This document shows, piece by piece, positions 1 to 8,540 of a stretch of DNA of 64,000 nt. The stretch comes from Paenibacillus sp. SZ31 (GTDB lineage Bacteria; Bacillota; Bacilli; Paenibacillales; Paenibacillaceae): assembly GCF_012912005.1 (NCBI RefSeq), contig NZ_JABBEA010000001.1, positions 744,001-808,000 of the forward strand, read 5' to 3'. Below the pieces are notes generated by a model. That model ran no database searches. It had not been told where the DNA came from and worked only from the letters and a program-made list of their open reading frames with translations. The first letter of the stretch is position 1. Each line of letters opens with the position of its first letter. Both the position numbers and the translations under genes were made by a program.

Positions 1-2
1 AG

Positions 3-1847
3 TCCCTCTCGGAGATCGACGATCAGGGGATTACAAGTATCCTACAACGCTTCCATGACTATAAACCTTTTGTGCCCATCCCGCGTACATATCAGGTTGG
101 CTCTACTGAAGCAACAGAGGTTAACAGCTACACCTATCTCTGTTATGACACGATCAATGACAACGCCAAATTAAACTATGCTGTCATCGTTAATATCAAG
201 GATGATTGGCTCAGTCCGAATATGAATGCTGTCGATCAACCAGGCAAGACCTTTATCGTGAATGAGAATGGAGACCTTTTATCTGACTTTGGCGACCGTG
301 CATTGATGAAAAACCTCTCCAGCGAAGCATTTATGCAGCCGATCATGCAGGACATGCAGCAGTCCGCTTACTTTACGGAGGAGGTTGACGGAGAAAAATC
401 ACTCATTACGTACACCGCTCCTGATGACCTGGGCTGGCGTTATGTGAGAATAACACCGTATGATCTAATTACCTCAGATATACGGAGTATGCGCACACAT
501 ACCATTCTGTTTTGTGTCGGACTTCTCATCGCAGGCTTGCTGCTCTCCTACCTTGTGTCCCGAAAACTGTATCATCCCATTGATAAGGTGCTTGTTCGTT
601 TGCGTGTGATGGAAGCGGAGCGACGTGGCAGTCTTCATTTGTTACGGCAGGATTTTCTGCGAGGGGCTCTGCAGGGCCGTGAAACAGTAACCGGAGGTAT
701 GCTGGAAGAACGAATGAAGTTCTATGGTTCCTCCATTGACGTTCAACATGCATCCAGGCTGGTGCTGCTGCGCATTGACCATTTTACCGAATTCAATGAA
801 ACGTATCGTGACGAGACCCAGCTTGTAAAATACGCCATGATGAACATATGCACCGAGACGGCGGATCTCCACTACAATGCGGAAGCGGTAGACATGGGTG
901 GCGATCTGATCACACTCATCTTCAATGAAAAAGAGGAACTCCCTGAACTCGGCCAACCTGCTCCTAACCAGATCGAAGAATTGCTACGTATGATGCAGGC
1001 TGCTGTAATGACCCATTTAAAATGCTCCATCTCCTGCACCATCGGCACGAAAGAAGATTCATTGGAAGACAGTATTGCATCCTACACCAGATCAGCCGAA
1101 GCCTCACTGCATCGTTTGTTCATGGGACCAGGCTGTCTAATCTATACCGCTGACATCATGGCTTATCACACCAAAGAATACGCATTCCCGGCAGGTAAGG
1201 AAAGACAACTTGTCGATTATCTAATGACAGGCAAGACGAGAGAAGCCAAACAAGTCTATGCAGACATCGTCGGCGAGACAGCCGCATACCCGTTTACCGT
1301 CTTCCAGCTAGCATTATCCCATCTGACAATGACACTGAATCATGTACGGAACACCCTCAAGAAGAACAATCAGCTTACGCTTGATTCAGTCTCGGATGGT
1401 CTAATGCTTCCTGTCAAAGACGCTGAAGACATCAGTGAAGTACATGAACACTTCTATCGGATGTTCGATGAGCTTGGTTCCAAAGTCGAGGAGAAACGCA
1501 CACTGAAGCATGAAGAGTTGATTCGTAAAATCAATGGCATTATCGAGCGGGACTATGCCGATCCCAATCTCTGTCTAACTTCGATTGCAGATGAACTGGG
1601 CATGTCGCCCATCTATGTGAGCAGGCTCTACAAACAACTCACCCTGAAAGGGCTCACGGATGTGATTAACGAAACCCGGATAGCTAAAGCTCAACATTTG
1701 CTGGTAGAGACAGAGAACTCCGTTGCCGATATTGCCGAGAGAACCGGATTCACCAACAGTTCCTACTTCTACCGCATGTTCAAAAAGTTCAACGGTGTTA
1801 CACCGAACGATTATCGCCGCAAAGAGTTTCATTCAGAGAACTTTTGA
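3..1847 (+). CDS. AraC-family regulator with membrane sensor region (5' partial)
   Basis: The frame is open to the left edge, so the N-terminus lies outside the window; the GTG at 72 is not a convincing start. The visible part begins in what looks like the end of an extracellular Cache-type sensor domain. A single membrane helix follows, about 140-165 residues in when counted from the GTG at 72, with a VSRKLYHPI stretch typical of a HAMP-like linker. A long middle region leads to a C-terminal double helix-turn-helix of AraC type (last ~100 residues; SIADELGMSPIYVSRLYK and SVADIAERTGFTNSSYFYRMF). Proteins of this build in Paenibacillus usually control nearby sugar ABC transporter genes. Its target is probably upstream of the window, because trmB downstream is on the other strand. 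Confidence 0.9.
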   Translation, partial: SLSEIDDQGITSILQRFHDYKPFVPIPRTYQVGSTEATEVNSYTYLCYDTINDNAKLNYAVIVNIKDDWLSPNMNAVDQPGKTFIVNENGDLLSDFGDRALMKNLSSEAFMQPIMQDMQQSAYFTEEVDGEKSLITYTAPDDLGWRYVRITPYDLITSDIRSMRTHTILFCVGLLIAGLLLSYLVSRKLYHPIDKVLVRLRVMEAERRGSLHLLRQDFLRGALQGRETVTGGMLEERMKFYGSSIDVQHASRLVLLRIDHFTEFNETYRDETQLVKYAMMNICTETADLHYNAEAVDMGGDLITLIFNEKEELPELGQPAPNQIEELLRMMQAAVMTHLKCSISCTIGTKEDSLEDSIASYTRSAEASLHRLFMGPGCLIYTADIMAYHTKEYAFPAGKERQLVDYLMTGKTREAKQVYADIVGETAAYPFTVFQLALSHLTMTLNHVRNTLKKNNQLTLDSVSDGLMLPVKDAEDISEVHEHFYRMFDELGSKVEEKRTLKHEELIRKINGIIERDYADPNLCLTSIADELGMSPIYVSRLYKQLTLKGLTDVINETRIAKAQHLLVETENSVADIAERTGFTNSSYFYRMFKKFNGVTPNDYRRKEFHSENF

Positions 1848-1896
1848 ATTCATACCAGACATGAGTTCTATAGAGCATTGTCCATTGAGCGTTGAC

Positions 1897-1950
1897 GCAA
1901 AAAAGAGCGACCTATGAGAATGAACCATTCACCTCATCTGACGCTCTTCT
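1897..1950 (-). terminator. Rho-independent terminator of trmB
   Basis: Arms AAGAGCG (1903-1909) and CGCTCTT (1942-1948) carry an inner TGAG/CTCA pairing. Read on the minus strand, the stem is followed by a run of six T. It lies between the convergent AraC gene and trmB and could serve both. Confidence 0.7.
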
Positions 1951-1977
1951 TGTATAAATTTAATTTTGATTTCGATT

Positions 1978-2733
1978 TTATTCCTGATCCTGATCTTCGC
2001 CAGACTCATCCGAAGCTTCACGAACTTTATACTTGTCCAGACGTATCTGCTGATACTCACGCAAGGCCTCTTCACCAACGATCACTTCAACGCGGTGAAT
2101 GTTCATGCCTTTGCCCATGAATTTCTGTTCGTACTCCGTCATCACATGTTCTTCATTCAAGCCATCACGATGCAGATTCAAAGAAATATTGGTCATTTGC
2201 AGGCCAAAGTCGGAAATCGCGTTGAGCGAGAAATCAAACAGCGTCTCCGAATCGGTTTTGAAATGAATCTGACCTTTGGGATTAAGCAATTCCGTGTATT
2301 TCTTCAGGAAGCGCGGGTGCGTCAACCGACGACGTGCATGCTTTGCTTTTGGCCAAGGATCACTGAAGTTCAAATAAATGCGCTCCAGTTCTTCCGGTTC
2401 AAAAACTTCTTCGATCTGTTCGATATTTGCCAGCGCAAGCTTCAGGTTAGGGGGTGTCCCCACATCAGCCTGACTCCACGCATTACGAGCTTTCTCACTG
2501 GCACGACGCACCAGTTCATCATACATATCAATACCGATGAAATTAAATTCCGGATATTTATAACTCATTTGGCTGATAAATTGACCTTTACCCATACCAA
2601 ATTCCACGAAGATCGGGTGATCATTGCCAAACAGTTCAGACCATTTTCCTTTATGTTGCTTGGGGTCCAGTACAACAAGATCAACTTGCTGCTCCAGATT
2701 TTCTCTTATCCCTTTTCTGCCACGTAAACGCAT
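1978..2733 (-). CDS. trmB: tRNA (guanine-N7-)-methyltransferase TrmB
   Basis: This enzyme makes 7-methylguanosine at position 46 of tRNA from S-adenosylmethionine. The 251-residue product carries the SAM-binding motif FVEFGMGKGQFI and the family signature YLNFSDPWPKAKHARRRL, which holds the catalytic/binding Asp and the basic tRNA contact. The C-terminal tail is acidic (SDESGEDQDQE). The start at 2733 (MRLRGRKGI) is chosen because a GGAGG site lies just upstream; the frame stays open further upstream but has no ribosome site there. Length and order of motifs are normal for a Bacillales TrmB. Confidence 0.97.
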   Translation of the reverse strand: MRLRGRKGIRENLEQQVDLVVLDPKQHKGKWSELFGNDHPIFVEFGMGKGQFISQMSYKYPEFNFIGIDMYDELVRRASEKARNAWSQADVGTPPNLKLALANIEQIEEVFEPEELERIYLNFSDPWPKAKHARRRLTHPRFLKKYTELLNPKGQIHFKTDSETLFDFSLNAISDFGLQMTNISLNLHRDGLNEEHVMTEYEQKFMGKGMNIHRVEVIVGEEALREYQQIRLDKYKVREASDESGEDQDQE

Positions 2734-2808
2734 TTTATTCCTCCGTTTGTCCCATACTTGTCTCAGACTTATTTTGCCGAAGAACTGGCAAATTGTAAAG
2801 AGCAATGA

Positions 2809-2858
2809 AAAGGGAATCTTCGGATCTGCCACTTTGGGCAAATCTCAAAGATTCCCTC
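2809..2858 (-). terminator. Terminator of the 66-residue ORF
   Basis: Inverted repeat AGGGAATCTT (2811-2820) and AAGATTCCCT (2848-2857). On the minus strand the stem ends in TTTT. It lies just past the stop of the small gene at 2886. Confidence 0.65.
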
Positions 2859-2885
2859 TTCGATTTATTTGGAATTGGGGTCCAA

Positions 2886-3086
2886 CTACTTTAGTAGTTC
2901 ATAGTCTACCTTATCTTGGTGTGAAAAATCAAATGTCTTTTCGAAAGCATCGCGAACTTTTTGTCTTGCAGCCGCTTTCACTTTCGGATTTCCATTAAAA
3001 CGAACACCTGTTAAAGCCAGTGCTTCTTCTGCCGTCAATTCAACAGACACATAATTCAATTCATTGTTTTTAACTTGGGAATTCAT
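2886..3086 (-). CDS. Small conserved hypothetical protein (66 aa)
   Basis: The product is 66 residues, hydrophilic and probably cytoplasmic, with no signal peptide or membrane helix. The sequence is rich in Lys, Val, Glu and Ala (for example ELTAEEALALTGVRFNG). GAGGTGAT sits upstream of the ATG at 3086; an ATG four bases further upstream is out of frame. The gene has its own promoter (TTGCTA-17-TATATT at 3184-3212) and its own terminator (2809-2858), which argues that it is a real single-gene unit. The function is unknown. Repeats between promoter and start suggest regulation. Confidence 0.7.
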   Translation of the reverse strand: MNSQVKNNELNYVSVELTAEEALALTGVRFNGNPKVKAAARQKVRDAFEKTFDFSHQDKVDYELLK

Positions 3087-3121
3087 TCATATCACCTCAC
3101 GGTATAGTATGGTCCATGACG

Positions 3122-3186
3122 TCAACGTTGATTCAAATGCTATGATGAATAATACCCATTAGATGGTGTCTGACGTTGATTTAAAT
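3122..3186. repeat. Palindrome and direct repeats, candidate operator
   Basis: TCAACGTTGA (3122-3131) is a perfect palindrome. CGTTGATTYAAAT occurs twice in the same orientation, at 3126-3138 and 3174-3186, 48 bases apart. Both copies lie at or just downstream of the proposed start of transcription of the small gene, a place where a repressor could bind. Confidence 0.4.
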
Positions 3187-3212
3187 ATAACACAAGGTGT
3201 AAACTATAGCAA
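3184..3212 (-). promoter_or_regulatory. Sigma-A-type promoter of the 66-aa gene
   Basis: On the minus strand: -35 TTGCTA (3207-3212), 17-base spacer, -10 TATATT (3184-3189). It points toward the gene at 3086. Transcription would start near 3177, inside the repeat region 3122-3186. The rest of the 3087-3404 gap is AT-rich and holds no gene. Confidence 0.5.
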
Positions 3213-3273
3213 GCAGAAAACCTTGATTTTACGGCCTATTTTTGCGTTTCGATTCCCTTTTTTTTTAGTTTTT

Positions 3274-3282
3274 TGATACAAT
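3274..3282 (+). promoter_or_regulatory. Extended -10 element upstream of mnmL
   Basis: TG at 3274-3275 and TACAAT at 3277-3282 form an extended -10 box. The -35 region is a poor match in a T-rich tract. It lies about 120 bases before the mnmL start and points toward it. This is a motif match only. Confidence 0.3.
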
Positions 3283-3404
3283 GATAAATGTTCATGAAGA
3301 CACCTATTATCGCTATCGAATGTTATTGATGGAAATCGCATAGCGCTTCTTCTTTTGTTCACGTATGATTACGGTAATTTGACAGCCAAAGGAGTACCCT
3401 GAAG

Positions 3405-4358
3405 ATGAATGCACCTGCATTACAGTCCCCTCTCCTGTGGGGAGATAAACGATTCCATACCTGGAATTATGAGATGCGAGATCAATTTAACAATAAGGTT
3501 TTCAAAGTGATGCTGGATGCCGGATTCACCTGTCCCAACCGTGACGGTTCCATTGCCAAAGGTGGTTGCACCTTCTGCAGTGCGCGTGGATCAGGCGATT
3601 TTGCTGGCAGCAGACGTGAAGATCTGGTCACCCAGTTCAATACGATAAGAGATAAACAACATCTCAAGTGGCCTACCGCCCATTATATTGGCTACTTTCA
3701 AGCCTATACGAACACGTATGCTCCGGTTGAGGAGCTGCGCGAATATTTTGAAGAAATTCTTGAGCAACCCGGTGTTGTTGGTTTGTCCATCGCCACTCGC
3801 CCGGATTGTTTGCCAGATGATGTTGTTGATTATTTGGCTGAACTCAATGAGCGCACCTACCTGTGGGTTGAGATGGGGCTTCAAACCATCCATGATTCCA
3901 CATCGACATTGATCAATCGGGCGCACGACACGAAGTGTTACGAAGAAGCGGTTGAGAAACTGCGCAAACGGAATATACGTGTGTGCACACATATCATATA
4001 TGGTCTGCCTCAAGAGACGCATGAAATGATGCTGGATACTGGACGTGCCGTCGCCAACATGGATGTGCAGGGCATCAAGATTCACCTGCTGCATCTGATG
4101 CGCAAAACGCCGATGGTGAAGCAATATGAAGCCGGACTTCTACGTTTTCTGGAACAAGACGAGTATATCAAGCTGATCGTGGATACGTTGGAGATGCTAC
4201 CACCGGAAATGATCGTACACCGTCTTACAGGCGACGCACCGCGTGATTTGCTGATTGGACCGATGTGGTCCCTCAACAAATGGGAAGTGTTGAACTCCAT
4301 TGATCGTGAGCTGCGAGAGCGGGATACATGGCAAGGGAAGTATTGGAGGCGAGCATAG
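3405..4358 (+). CDS. mnmL: Radical SAM protein MnmL (YtqA family), wobble-uridine modification
   Basis: The product has 317 residues of the TIGR01212/YtqA radical SAM group. The iron-sulfur cysteines are C43, C55 and C58 (CPNRDGSIAKGGCTFC), followed by the radical SAM barrel. YtqA has been renamed MnmL: comparative-genomic and genetic work in B. subtilis and S. mutans links it to converting the cmnm5s2U wobble base of tRNA toward mnm5s2U, with the methylase MnmM completing the step. The next gene is mnmM, with the start codon directly after this stop, as in B. subtilis. An AAAGGAG site lies 11 bases before the ATG. The exact chemistry of MnmL is not settled. Confidence 0.92.
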   Translation: MNAPALQSPLLWGDKRFHTWNYEMRDQFNNKVFKVMLDAGFTCPNRDGSIAKGGCTFCSARGSGDFAGSRREDLVTQFNTIRDKQHLKWPTAHYIGYFQAYTNTYAPVEELREYFEEILEQPGVVGLSIATRPDCLPDDVVDYLAELNERTYLWVEMGLQTIHDSTSTLINRAHDTKCYEEAVEKLRKRNIRVCTHIIYGLPQETHEMMLDTGRAVANMDVQGIKIHLLHLMRKTPMVKQYEAGLLRFLEQDEYIKLIVDTLEMLPPEMIVHRLTGDAPRDLLIGPMWSLNKWEVLNSIDRELRERDTWQGKYWRRA

Positions 4359-4943
4359 ATGGGCTTTCTTTCGGTTCTCAGCTGTGCGCATCAATGGATC
4401 GCTTCCCGTCTGCAGCCTGGTGATCTGACGATAGATGCAACCGTCGGTACAGGAGCAGACACATTATTTTTGGCACAACAAGTAGGCAGACGTGGACAAG
4501 TGATCGGATTCGATATTCAAAGTGAAGCCCTCACGCTGGCACAGGCCCGCATACGAAAACAAGACGACGAAGCCAAGCTTGGCTCCATCTCCATGCTTCA
4601 ATTAAGCCATGATCGCATGGCAGAAGCGGTGCCTGAGTCATGGGTTGGTGAAGTTGGTGCGGTCATGTTCAATCTGGGGTACCTGCCTTCAGAAAGTGCA
4701 GATTCCTCCATCATCACCGAGACAGACAGTACAATTGCTGCGTTAGAGGCCGCACTCGCTTTATTACGTCCTCGAGGCATCATTACAGTTGTGCTCTACC
4801 CCGGCCATGACGGTGGGGCGCAGGAAGCAGCAGCCGTATTGGAATGGTCCTCTGCCCTGCCGGTAGAACAGGCACAGGTTGTGCTGTATCGCCAATTACA
4901 GCGAGAAACTTCTCCTTTTCTGATCGGAATCGAGAAAAAATAA
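4359..4943 (+). CDS. mnmM: tRNA 5-(aminomethyl)-2-thiouridine methyltransferase MnmM (YtqB)
   Basis: This class I SAM-dependent methyltransferase has 194 residues, the usual YtqB size. Motif I is DATVGTGADTLFLA (about 26-38), and a catalytic-site-like NLGYLP lies near residue 108. MnmM methylates nm5s2U to mnm5s2U at the tRNA wobble position. The ATG follows the mnmL stop directly (TAGATG), with GGAGG inside the mnmL end nine bases upstream, so the two are translationally coupled. The gap to manA (4944-5132) holds no gene and no clear terminator. Confidence 0.93.
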   Translation: MGFLSVLSCAHQWIASRLQPGDLTIDATVGTGADTLFLAQQVGRRGQVIGFDIQSEALTLAQARIRKQDDEAKLGSISMLQLSHDRMAEAVPESWVGEVGAVMFNLGYLPSESADSSIITETDSTIAALEAALALLRPRGIITVVLYPGHDGGAQEAAAVLEWSSALPVEQAQVVLYRQLQRETSPFLIGIEKK

Positions 4944-5132
4944 TTTCCTTTGTTCACCAAATACAATAAACTAGACACAATCGCAAGGTGAGCCATTACT
5001 GGCCTTCTCTTACTGCGGTCTGTGTTCTACATACACATATGCAAACGTATTCACTTGTTTGTTCATGGCGACTAGATGCCCATGACTGATTAAAGCGATC
5101 CACCATTTCATATACTAGAGGAGAGATTACTG

Positions 5133-6110
5133 ATGTCTACGCCATATCCATTACAATTCCAACCTGAATTCAAAGAACGTGTGTGGGGCGGTCGTGCGCT
5201 GGAGCAATTCGGTCTTACGCCCCCTGAAGGACATATCGGAGAAGGCTGGATGATTGCAGATCATCCCAACGGTACAACCAAGGTATTAAATGGAGCACTT
5301 GCTGGCAAGGGTCTAGATGAAGTTCGTGAGCAGCTAGGCACCGAATGGCTAGGAACCAAAGGCGTTTCCGAAAAAGGTGGACGTTTCCCCCTTTTGATTA
5401 AATTGCTCGACTGTAACGATGACCTGTCCGTTCAGGTTCATCCGACAGATGATTATGAGGCACTTCCTCCTGGCGAGCTTGGCAAAACAGAAATGTGGTA
5501 TGTACTCGACGCGAAACCGGGCGCACACATCATCTATGGCTTGAATGAAGGCGTGGACCGTGCAACATTGAAAGAAGCATTGGAGAACGGTACGGTGATG
5601 GATACCCTTCGTCAAGTTCCTGTTGAAGCTGGCGATACGTTCTTTATCCCAGCTGGAACAGTACATGCGCTCTGTGCGGGTGTGGTTGTCGCTGAGATTC
5701 AGCAAAACTCGGATACGACGTATCGGATCTACGATTACAATCGTCCAGGGCTGGACGGCAAGCCACGTGAGTTGCATGTTGAAGACTCGCTGAATGTAAC
5801 CGCCTATGAGGGCGCAGGTGCCTCAACGATGAAAACAAATAACGCCACGCCTGGTGAATGGCTCAAGCTTGCGAAATGCCCTTATTTTGTGGTTGAAAAA
5901 GGCATTGTGACTGAACGTTGGGAACTTTCCACCAATCCTGACAGCTTCACGATTCTCGTTGTCTGTGAAGGCGAAGGAACACTCTCGTGGGCACATGCTG
6001 AATCAGACAACATTGAATTGAAGGCCGGACAATGTTATCTCTTGCCAGCCAATCTGGGTTCTTATACATTAGATGGCAATACCACTGTTCTTCGCTCTTA
6101 TCTGCCATAA
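5133..6110 (+). CDS. manA: Mannose-6-phosphate isomerase, class I
   Basis: ManA interconverts mannose-6-phosphate and fructose-6-phosphate and depends on zinc. The 325-residue length is typical of the short Bacillales enzymes. Metal-binding and active-site segments are visible: QVHPTDDYE, GKTEMWYVLD, AGTVHAL and EIQQNSDTTYRIYDYNR. GAGGAGAG precedes the ATG. It is not linked to the mannan operon 30 kb away, but the two would work together: mannose released from mannan becomes mannose-6-phosphate after phosphorylation and is drained by this enzyme. It may be co-transcribed with the next gene, 41 bases downstream. Confidence 0.95.
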   Translation: MSTPYPLQFQPEFKERVWGGRALEQFGLTPPEGHIGEGWMIADHPNGTTKVLNGALAGKGLDEVREQLGTEWLGTKGVSEKGGRFPLLIKLLDCNDDLSVQVHPTDDYEALPPGELGKTEMWYVLDAKPGAHIIYGLNEGVDRATLKEALENGTVMDTLRQVPVEAGDTFFIPAGTVHALCAGVVVAEIQQNSDTTYRIYDYNRPGLDGKPRELHVEDSLNVTAYEGAGASTMKTNNATPGEWLKLAKCPYFVVEKGIVTERWELSTNPDSFTILVVCEGEGTLSWAHAESDNIELKAGQCYLLPANLGSYTLDGNTTVLRSYLP

Positions 6111-6151
6111 ATCAAGCTTATATGTAACCTGTGAAGGAGGAATTACACGAG

Positions 6152-7132
6152 ATGCAGGATTCTACCTTTGCCTTGGTCGGTAGTGAAGGTACCCGTATTC
6201 ATGTGTACCGCTGGCTTCCCGATCCGGAATGCAACGTTAAGGGCGTCGTGCAAATCGCACATGGTATGGGTGAGACTGCGGCCCGATACGCCGAATTTGC
6301 TGACACTCTCACCAGACACGGTTACGCGGTCTATGCCAATGACCATCGGGGTCATGGCAAAACCGTGGAGAGTGCCAGCTTGCTCGGTAATGCTGGTATC
6401 GATGCCTTCCGCTGGATGGCGAGTGATATGATCAATCTGGGCGAAGTAGCCGCCAAGGAAAACCCTGGGGTGCCTCTGTTTCTAATGGGGCACAGTATGG
6501 GCTCGTTCTTGGTACAGCATCTCATGTACGCTGGTCATGAACGGTACCATGCCTTTATTTTATCCGGGACCAATGGCAGACGTGGTCTTCTCCGGGTTGG
6601 AGAGAAACTGGCCTTCTTGCAGTGTGGCATTCAGGGGGCTACTCATCCCAGCATGCTGCTTAATGCGATTGTATTCGGTGGATTTAACCGCTCTTTCCGC
6701 CCTGCGACAACTCCGTTTGACTGGTTGTCCCGGGACACGCAAGAGGTTCAACGGTTTATTGATGATCCCATGTGCGGAGCGGTCTGTACAGCAGGATTCT
6801 TCCGCGATTTCTTCAAATTGCTGCTTGAAGTTCATCTTCCACACAATATGGAGCGTATACCGAAACATAAACCCGTATATCTGTTCTCCGGTGAGAAGGA
6901 CCCTGTTGGACTTCATGGCAAAGGCGTTCTTAATCTGGTCTCTCAGTATAAGAAGTTTCATCTTGAGAATATTGAGTACCACCTGTATCCAGGTGGACGC
7001 CATGAAATGCTGCATGAGACGAACCGAACAGAAGTGGCCCAGCACGTTGTGAGCTGGCTAGAGCGGAATACACCTGACTCTAGTGAACATGACGTTGCAA
7101 TGAGCCCTGCTGAGATGGCTGACTCTGTATAA
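6152..7132 (+). CDS. Alpha/beta hydrolase, lysophospholipase/monoacylglycerol lipase-like
   Basis: The product has 326 residues in the serine hydrolase fold. The nucleophile is S115 in GHSMGS. The other triad members are probably Asp in SGEKDPVG and His in GGRHEMLHE. The oxyanion segment HGMGE and the block NDHRGHGKT are typical of the PldB/monoglyceride lipase family. No signal peptide is seen, so it is cytoplasmic. The start is set at the ATG 6152 because the upstream GTG at 6131 lies inside the ribosome site (AAGGAGGA). It ends at a strong terminator shared with odhB. Confidence 0.88.
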   Translation: MQDSTFALVGSEGTRIHVYRWLPDPECNVKGVVQIAHGMGETAARYAEFADTLTRHGYAVYANDHRGHGKTVESASLLGNAGIDAFRWMASDMINLGEVAAKENPGVPLFLMGHSMGSFLVQHLMYAGHERYHAFILSGTNGRRGLLRVGEKLAFLQCGIQGATHPSMLLNAIVFGGFNRSFRPATTPFDWLSRDTQEVQRFIDDPMCGAVCTAGFFRDFFKLLLEVHLPHNMERIPKHKPVYLFSGEKDPVGLHGKGVLNLVSQYKKFHLENIEYHLYPGGRHEMLHETNRTEVAQHVVSWLERNTPDSSEHDVAMSPAEMADSV

Positions 7133-7165
7133 ATGGTCGAAAAACATATAACCAAGCACAAGAAC

Positions 7166-7225
7166 AAGAAGCCCCTGAATCGGATGTACAGCTCACGCTG
7201 CGCTCCATTCAGGGGCTTCTTTGTT
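7166..7225. terminator. Bidirectional terminator between hydrolase and odhB
   Basis: Fifteen-base arms AAGAAGCCCCTGAAT (7166-7180) and ATTCAGGGGCTTCTT (7207-7221) form a perfect inverted repeat. It lies between two convergent genes and can end transcription from both sides. Confidence 0.85.
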
Positions 7226-7263
7226 AAACAATATGAATAATAGCTATGATCAAACCTTGTGGA

Positions 7264-8535
7264 TTAACCTTCAATTAACAGCGATTCCGGGTCTTCAAGC
7301 AGTTCTTTTACGGTCACCAGGAAACGTACAGCTTCACTGCCGTCGATAATCCGGTGATCATAGGACAACGCGATGTACATCATCGGACGATTCTCCATCC
7401 GCTCTGCATCAATTGCCACTGGACGAAGCTGAATCTTATGCATCCCTAGAATACCTACTTGAGGTGTATTCAGGATTGGTGTAGATAACAGGGAACCGAA
7501 TGTTCCACCATTGGTGATGGTGAACGTTCCACCTTGCAGATCAGACAACGCCAGCGTGTTGGAACGAGCTTTGGATGCCAGATCCGCAATGCCCTTCTCG
7601 ATCTCGGCAAAGCCCAGACGATCAGCATCACGTACAACTGGTACAACCAGTCCTTCCTTCGCAGATACGGCGATGCCGATATCATAATACTTTTTGAGCA
7701 CAACGTCTTCGCCATCAATCTCTGCATTAATTGTTGGGAATTTTTTCAAAGCTCCCACAACTGCTTTGGTGAAGAAGGACATGAAACCCAGATTGATCTC
7801 ATGCTTCTCTTTGAACTTGTCCTTACGGCGTTTACGTACATCCATGATGGCAGTCATATCTACTTCATTAAACGTAGTCAACATGGCTGCTGTCTGCTGA
7901 GCCTCTACCAGACGTTTGGCAATGGTAGCACGGCGACGAGACATGCGTTGACGCTCCACTGGTTTGGTATAGGTTGAACTTCCCGCTGCCGGAGCACTTG
8001 GTGCCGATGGAGCTTTAGTTGCAGGTGGAGCAGCAGGAGCAGGCGCCTGATTACTGTGGCTCTTCACATCATCCTGGTATACCCGTCCAATCGGATCTTT
8101 GCTCTGAACCTGATCCAACTCGATACCACGCTCACGTGCAAGTTTACGGGCAGATGGTGAAGCTGTCTTGCCACTCTCGGATGACTCTGGTGCTGCAGCA
8201 ACAGGTGCCGGTGGTGTTGGAGCTTCAGGTGCAGGAGTAGCGGCCTTTTTCTCTTCAGCTGCTGCCGGTTCGGAAGCGGGTGCACCGCTTCCTCCTCCAG
8301 ATCCAGCCGAGAGTGTACCGATCGTTTCACCGATCTCTACAGTCTCCCCTTCCTGACGAATGATCTTCTCCAGCACGCCACTTTCTTCTGCGCTGATTTC
8401 GATATTTACTTTATCCGTTTCCAGTTCAAGAAGTACGTCACCCTGATTAACGGTATCCCCTTCTTTGACCATCCATCTGGATACAGTTCCCTCAGTTATT
8501 GACTCACCCATTGCAGGTACTTTAATTTCACTCAC
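7264..8535 (-). CDS. odhB: 2-oxoglutarate dehydrogenase E2 (dihydrolipoyl succinyltransferase)
   Basis: E2 core of the 2-oxoglutarate dehydrogenase complex, which moves the succinyl group to CoA in the TCA cycle. Domains in order: an N-terminal lipoyl domain with lipoylated K42 (ETDKVNIE), a long Ala/Pro/Glu-rich linker, a peripheral-subunit-binding domain ([17 protein letters not shown], ~115-150), a second Ala/Pro linker, and the catalytic domain with SYDHRIIDG near the C-terminus. It has 423 residues. The GTG start has GGGGAGG upstream. It follows odhA by five bases, so the two form an operon. The E3 subunit is not in this window. Confidence 0.97.
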   Translation of the reverse strand: MSEIKVPAMGESITEGTVSRWMVKEGDTVNQGDVLLELETDKVNIEISAEESGVLEKIIRQEGETVEIGETIGTLSAGSGGGSGAPASEPAAAEEKKAATPAPEAPTPPAPVAAAPESSESGKTASPSARKLARERGIELDQVQSKDPIGRVYQDDVKSHSNQAPAPAAPPATKAPSAPSAPAAGSSTYTKPVERQRMSRRRATIAKRLVEAQQTAAMLTTFNEVDMTAIMDVRKRRKDKFKEKHEINLGFMSFFTKAVVGALKKFPTINAEIDGEDVVLKKYYDIGIAVSAKEGLVVPVVRDADRLGFAEIEKGIADLASKARSNTLALSDLQGGTFTITNGGTFGSLLSTPILNTPQVGILGMHKIQLRPVAIDAERMENRPMMYIALSYDHRIIDGSEAVRFLVTVKELLEDPESLLIEG

Positions 8536-8540
8536 AGCTG

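Noticed and set aside
1966..2727. Long plus-strand frame of 253 codons opposite trmB
   Set aside because: It is antisense to a clear trmB with all motifs and has no ribosome site or family pattern.
6131..6151. GTG start for the alpha/beta hydrolase
   Set aside because: The GTG codon runs into AAGGAGGA, which is the ribosome site of the ATG at 6152.
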